Assembly: GCA_023078685.1 (NCBI GenBank)
Contig: JALGAS010000009.1
Coordinates: forward strand, 806,001-870,000
Reading direction: 5' to 3'
DNA length: 64,000 bases
Source of the DNA: Neopestalotiopsis rosae
Lineage: Eukaryota > Ascomycota > Sordariomycetes > Amphisphaeriales > Sporocadaceae
Shown: in pieces, positions 59,998 through 64,000 of the stretch
Layout: every line of letters begins with the position of its first letter
Position numbering within the stretch: position 1 is the stretch's first letter
Notes under the pieces: model-generated
Told to the model about the DNA's origin: nothing
Databases searched by the model: none
What the model saw: the letters and a program-made list of their open reading frames with translations, nothing else
Position numbers and translations under genes: made by a program

Positions 59998-61351
59998 CCC
60001 AATGACTTTATGTATCCGGAGGGAGGAGGAGTATGGGTGTAGTACAACTCGATCACGAGGGGAGGCAAAGAAAGCGCAGCAGTTTACATATGACGGTGCT
60101 GGCCTTCCGCGACGAGAGGGTGTCGGTGGGTAGCCGGACGGGTACCTCTTTCACGAGCCTAGGTAATTCGGGGTGGGCGGTCCACTACTCGCGGGATGCG
60201 TCTGGGGGTAGGTAGGTTGGTGTACTGGAGCTAGGGTATGGTATTGTAGCGAGGGTGTTTTCGAGGCTAGGTGACTAGGTACTGGATGGAGTCGTTGGAT
60301 TGTATAGCCGGACGAGCGTCTTGTTGTAGGTAGTCGGTGTTCTAAGTAGATGGATGCGAAGAGATATGAGAGAATTATGTTCTGTGTCTCTCTCTTCTCA
60401 TTTATTGTCTCACTGCAACGACGCACTTTCTCTTTACTGCTGACCAAAGCATACCTTAATCACTGCTGTAGAAAGGGGGCATATTACAACGGTCTGCTTA
60501 TCTAACTTTTTGGCAGTCCGGCGCCATGTCCGTTGAGGTCTAAAATCTATGGTTATTTTGCAAATGACTATCATTGTTCATGTCTATACAGCAAGCAGGT
60601 AGGTACCTAACCTACGAATATACAGTACAATAACTAACAAAAACCAGATACGTTGCGTACAATCAAGACACGGTCCCTTGTACACAGTAGTTTGTATGGG
60701 CGTTACTTTCCACCCAGATGACCGAGCCACTGTCCCTTGAGCCGAGGTAAAAATCACCAATAACCCGCCCGGATTTTAGCCTCTGGCTGTCTGGGGACCA
60801 CTTAGCCGCGCATGGCCGCACTAGCCCACGACTCGATAGCGAGGCCACTTGAATCGGGGTCGTCGGCCGTCCGCTCGTCCACGCGATACTGTACGTACCT
60901 TGACCGTCGTTCGTATGGAGAAAACGTGGGGAAGGCGGGAATTGATGGGCAGGGGACAGCCAGTACGTACTGTAAATTCTGTGCTGCCAGGCCGAGGCCG
61001 CTTTTACTTAGGCGTGCTTAGAGTCTTTAGTTGGTGGATAGCACAATTATGCACAATTATGCATAGAGTATGCTGCAAACTATATTTCAACAGTAGAAAG
61101 AAGATCAATTTGCAAGATATTCCTATCCCATGCTGATGAAATAGATATAATTTGCTATCTCTGTCCCCGGCCTTTATATAAGTCCACCGTCCAAGCCCGT
61201 GCTTCACCATACAGCGGTACCATCTCCATCGCTTGGCATCCGTATGATATTTTGATTTTAGCTTTGAGTAATTTCATATATGCGTCTTCATCCAACTTGG
61301 TCCATGTCAACGATCATTTCATTATGTTCTATGTTCTATTGTGTACACTTT
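59998..61351. other. Intergenic: carnitine acetyltransferase promoter, homoaconitase 3' flank
   Basis: 1.35 kb, promoter of acuJ and 3' UTR of the homoaconitase gene. Several AGGTAGGT motifs (60208, 60328), and a palindromic TAGGTACCTA in 60597-60618. No gene seen. Confidence 0.55.
60597..60618. repeat. Inverted AGGTAGGTACCTAACCT motif
   Basis: Near-perfect palindrome built from the recurrent AGGTAGG word in two orientations around TAGGTACCTA. Could bind a dimeric factor; no known assignment. Confidence 0.6.
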
Positions 61352-64000
61352 TTACGACTCCGTCTTTTTGATCTCGTCCACAATCCAGTTTTCCAATCCA
61401 CCCTTGGCAACAATTTCTTGCAGGTTTTCGGAAAACTCGCCAACCTTTTCCTCCCAGCGGTCTCCATTTTCACCTTCTTGTACCACAACGACACTCCTTG
61501 AGACATCCCATGTCAAGGTCCATCCTGTGCGTCGGGTCGTCACCTTTTCTGGGAACGTGGTTCTCAGGCGCTCAATGAGACGCGGGACTTCCAGTCCCAA
61601 GAGTCCATTGTTGACACTGTTTCGGGAGAAGATGTTTCCAAAACTTCCCGACACAACGAGCGGGATTTGCTTAGCCAGAATTGCTGTCGCGGCTTGCTCT
61701 CTCTGTCAGATCAAAACACGTTAGCCTATGCATTCTCCCCATGATTATACATGTTTTTGCTTTGAATACTCACGCTACTTCCGCAGCCAAAGTTGAAACC
61801 GGAGACAAGAATATCATTGGGCTTGGCAATGTCCTTGAATTTCGGATCATAATTCGACATGCAGACCTCAGCCATGCCCTCTTTTGTGATGTCGTCTTGG
61901 TATGTGTACTTTCCGGGGTAAATGTTATCAGTGTCCAGGTTATCGAGATCGCAGAACACAATCTCGCCGCTAATCTTCTCGGGAAATCCAGGAAGGATCT
62001 TGGTGCTGGACTTTGAAGCGTCCTCATCGCCGACGGAGGACTCGACTCGGTCAATGAGAGACTCAAGCTGTTCCAAGACGTTACCGAGCTGGGTCTCCGT
62101 CGTGGCGGGCATGCCAGTGCCGTAACCAAAGTCGACGCCAGCGTAGTTCTCGGGGGCCTGGTAGGCGGCTGTGCCCGAGATCACACCGTTGAGAGCACTG
62201 GCGGCCACGACCTCGGGGCTGGCAAGGTATGCCAAAGCCTCGCGGGAACCCATTCTTCCCTTGAAGTTTCTGTTGGAAGCAGAAATTCCGACCTCGTTGG
62301 GCTCCAAGAGACCAGTTCCCAATCCGATACAAGGGCCGCAAGAAGCAGGCAATTGGATAGCACCGGCCTCGAGCAGAGTCTGCCAGTTACCCGCATCCTC
62401 TGCAATCTCCTGCTCACGAACCGAAGCTGCCGCAATGTACAGCTTAACGCCGTCTGCGATCTTGGGCACCTTGTCACCATTGGCCTTTGCGGCATCCTGG
62501 AAGACCTTGGCGGCGGCGGCGATATCGGAAGCACGGCTATTGGTGCAAGAAACGATATAGGCCTTGTCGACCTTGATCTTTTGCGGGGCAAGCTCGCTCA
62601 GAGGAGTCGAAACCTTGACGGAGTTGGGTCCCGAGACATAAGGAGAGAGCGAAGAGAGGTTCAGATAGAGTTGCTTGGCGTATTGGGCGTCGGGATCGGC
62701 CTGGACGGGGTTGGCGTAAAGCTCGTCGACCTTCTCGTGTGTGATACGATCTTGAGTGGTCCGGTCTGGGAACATGGCGGCCTCGGTAGCCTTGTATCGA
62801 AGCCAGCGCTCCAGAGTCTGGTCAATTGGGAACTAATTGTGACATCGTTAGCCGGGGTCTGCCGCAATCATCAATTGATAGGCCATGGACAAACCATTGC
62901 AGAAAGCGCAGACCATTCGGTGGACATGTTACTGATTGTCAGTCTGTTGTCAACCGAGATACTGGCCATTGTCTCCTCGGAGCCGGCAAACTCGACGGCG
63001 TGGTTAAGCACATCGCTTTGGAAAAGTCCACACAGCGCAACGATGACGTCCTTTCCAGTGACCCCCGGAGGCAAGACTCCTGTCAAGTTGACCTTGGCAA
63101 CGGGAGGAATTTGGAACCAACTCTTGCCGGTCGCCCAGATACCGGCCGCATCTGTTCGTACTACAGCGGTTCCCTACAAGATGGTGAGTATGAGGGATCA
63201 GAGTTCATGGTAGATGCAACGTACGAGCGCACCGATTCCACCGTACATGTTACTGTGGGAATCACTGGCCACACACAGTTTTCCAGGCCAGACAAATAGC
63301 TCTTCAACCTGCACCGGTATTAGTAAATAGTATGCAGCAACCTTGCAGAAATCTAAATACTCACCATGACCTGGTGACCAATACCGTGACCAGCTGGGAA
63401 GAAAGGGACGCCATGTGTTTTCGCGAATGCCTCGATTTGCTCGTACTTCTTGAGGTTGGCCTCGGCTGGTAAGACAAGACATGTTAGCTCTTCTCGTTAC
63501 TCTATACGTATATAGAAAAGTCCAATAAGTGGCACATCAAAGAAATAAGGTCACTGCATCGGCCAATTGGGCATTGAATCATAGAGAATCAAGTCGCTCC
63601 TGAAATCTAAAATCAAGGATCACTTACTCTTTGTCTGCACATCGTGGTCAAGAGCGTAAACCATTTGGCTTGGGTTCTTGATCCGAGTAGCATTCATAGA
63701 CATGAATTTCTTGGCAATGGGCCAAGCTGGCGAGTCAATGTCAGCCTCTTGGTTTTCTCCCACAGTACTACGTATTATGATGACTACTCACTGTTGTCGT
63801 GAGACATGCATCTGTGCGGCTCGATTTGCACATAGTCGCCGCTGCGAACAATCTTTCCCTCGGGCAGACCAACAGCGTGAGCCTGGACAATCTTCTCGGT
63901 CAAGGTCTGCGGTGTTGACTTCTCGGTAACACTCCAGGGGAAACCGGTGCCCTGGTTCTGCGCAACATCGGCTCGCTTGGCGGTCGTTGTCTTGATCGAA
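61352..64000 (-). CDS. lys4: Mitochondrial homoaconitase, 5' end outside window
   Basis: 4Fe-4S hydro-lyase of the fungal alpha-aminoadipate pathway, converting homoaconitate to homoisocitrate in lysine synthesis. Exons seen: 63792-64000 (partial), 63628-63726, 63365-63465, 63225-63308, 62895-63173, 61774-62832, 61352-61702; introns 51-162 bp, all in consistent phase. Near the left of the protein is MSHDNTWPIAKKF, then [25 protein letters not shown], and the cluster-binding SCTNSRASD and [19 protein letters not shown], with [10 protein letters not shown] following. The C-terminal swivel domain has [15 protein letters not shown] and [15 protein letters not shown]. Its end, [16 protein letters not shown], separates it from leucine-pathway and TCA aconitases. 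The start and most of the mitochondrial presequence lie beyond the window. A. nidulans orthologue: lysF. Confidence 0.94.

Noticed and set aside
61352..64000. 3-isopropylmalate dehydratase or TCA-cycle aconitase
   Set aside because: The order of motifs and the C-terminal domain match fungal mitochondrial homoaconitase; the partial N-terminus has a presequence-like Lys/Thr stretch.

Overview
The window is nuclear DNA of a filamentous ascomycete, most likely a sordariomycete and possibly Hypocreales. This rests on gene families and gene structure: mostly short introns (about 50-130 bp) with GTRNGT donors and CTRAC-like branch points, a FAR1-type polyglutamine protein, a Gal80-like protein, a divergent histone H4 variant, and gene spacing of 0.5-2 kb. 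The organism is an inference; no ribosomal DNA or marker barcode is present. I support 20 protein genes, two of them cut by the window ends. I found no convincing tRNA, rRNA, transposon or CRISPR array.

Layout. 1-8566 (-): 5' two thirds of the cytoplasmic dynein heavy chain. 9929-11865 (-): polyQ FAR1-type DNA-binding protein. 13552-16510 (-): large C2H2 zinc-finger protein. 16511-22132: a 5.6-kb interval with no gene I can support. 22133-23737 (+): membrane-associated GNAT-like protein. 24240-25025 (-): divergent histone H4 variant. 26081-27598 (-): Svf1 lipid-binding protein, divergent from 28328-28857 (+) mitochondrial ribosomal protein uL11m. 29679-30425 (-): calmodulin-like protein. 32321-33700 (+): fungal multi-pass membrane protein. 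33848-34556 (-): small ABM-like protein. 35528-36659 (+): Rieske iron-sulfur protein. 39046-40301 (+): secreted Ala/Thr/Ser-rich protein. 41473-43394 (+): transcription-factor-like protein. 44040-47571 (-): DDB1. 48518-50093 (+): ankyrin protein. 50425-51911 (-): Gal80-like Gfo/Idh/MocA protein. 52583-53927 (-): MAK32-like PfkB protein. 55525-57307 (+): cyclase-associated protein. 57770-59997 (-): carnitine acetyltransferase with mitochondrial and peroxisomal signals. 61352-64000 (-): mitochondrial homoaconitase, 5' end outside.

Most genes are conserved housekeeping: mitochondrial respiration and translation (Rieske, uL11m), acetyl-unit shuttling, lysine synthesis, DNA repair/ubiquitylation, actin turnover and retrograde transport. 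They are not a metabolic cluster. The less ordinary items are the H4 variant with changed N and C tails, the diverged four-EF-hand calmodulin-like protein, the 46-residue polyglutamine tract, two enzyme-like proteins that lack a hallmark catalytic residue (Gal80-like E-W-P and PfkB-like GGGN), a 33-base poly(C) tract next to a stop codon, an ankyrin gene whose introns track its repeats, and recurring TAGGTAGG-type intergenic motifs. Gene models were built by hand from reading frame, splice signals and protein-family continuity. For most spliced genes the summed exon length is a multiple of three, which supports the junctions.
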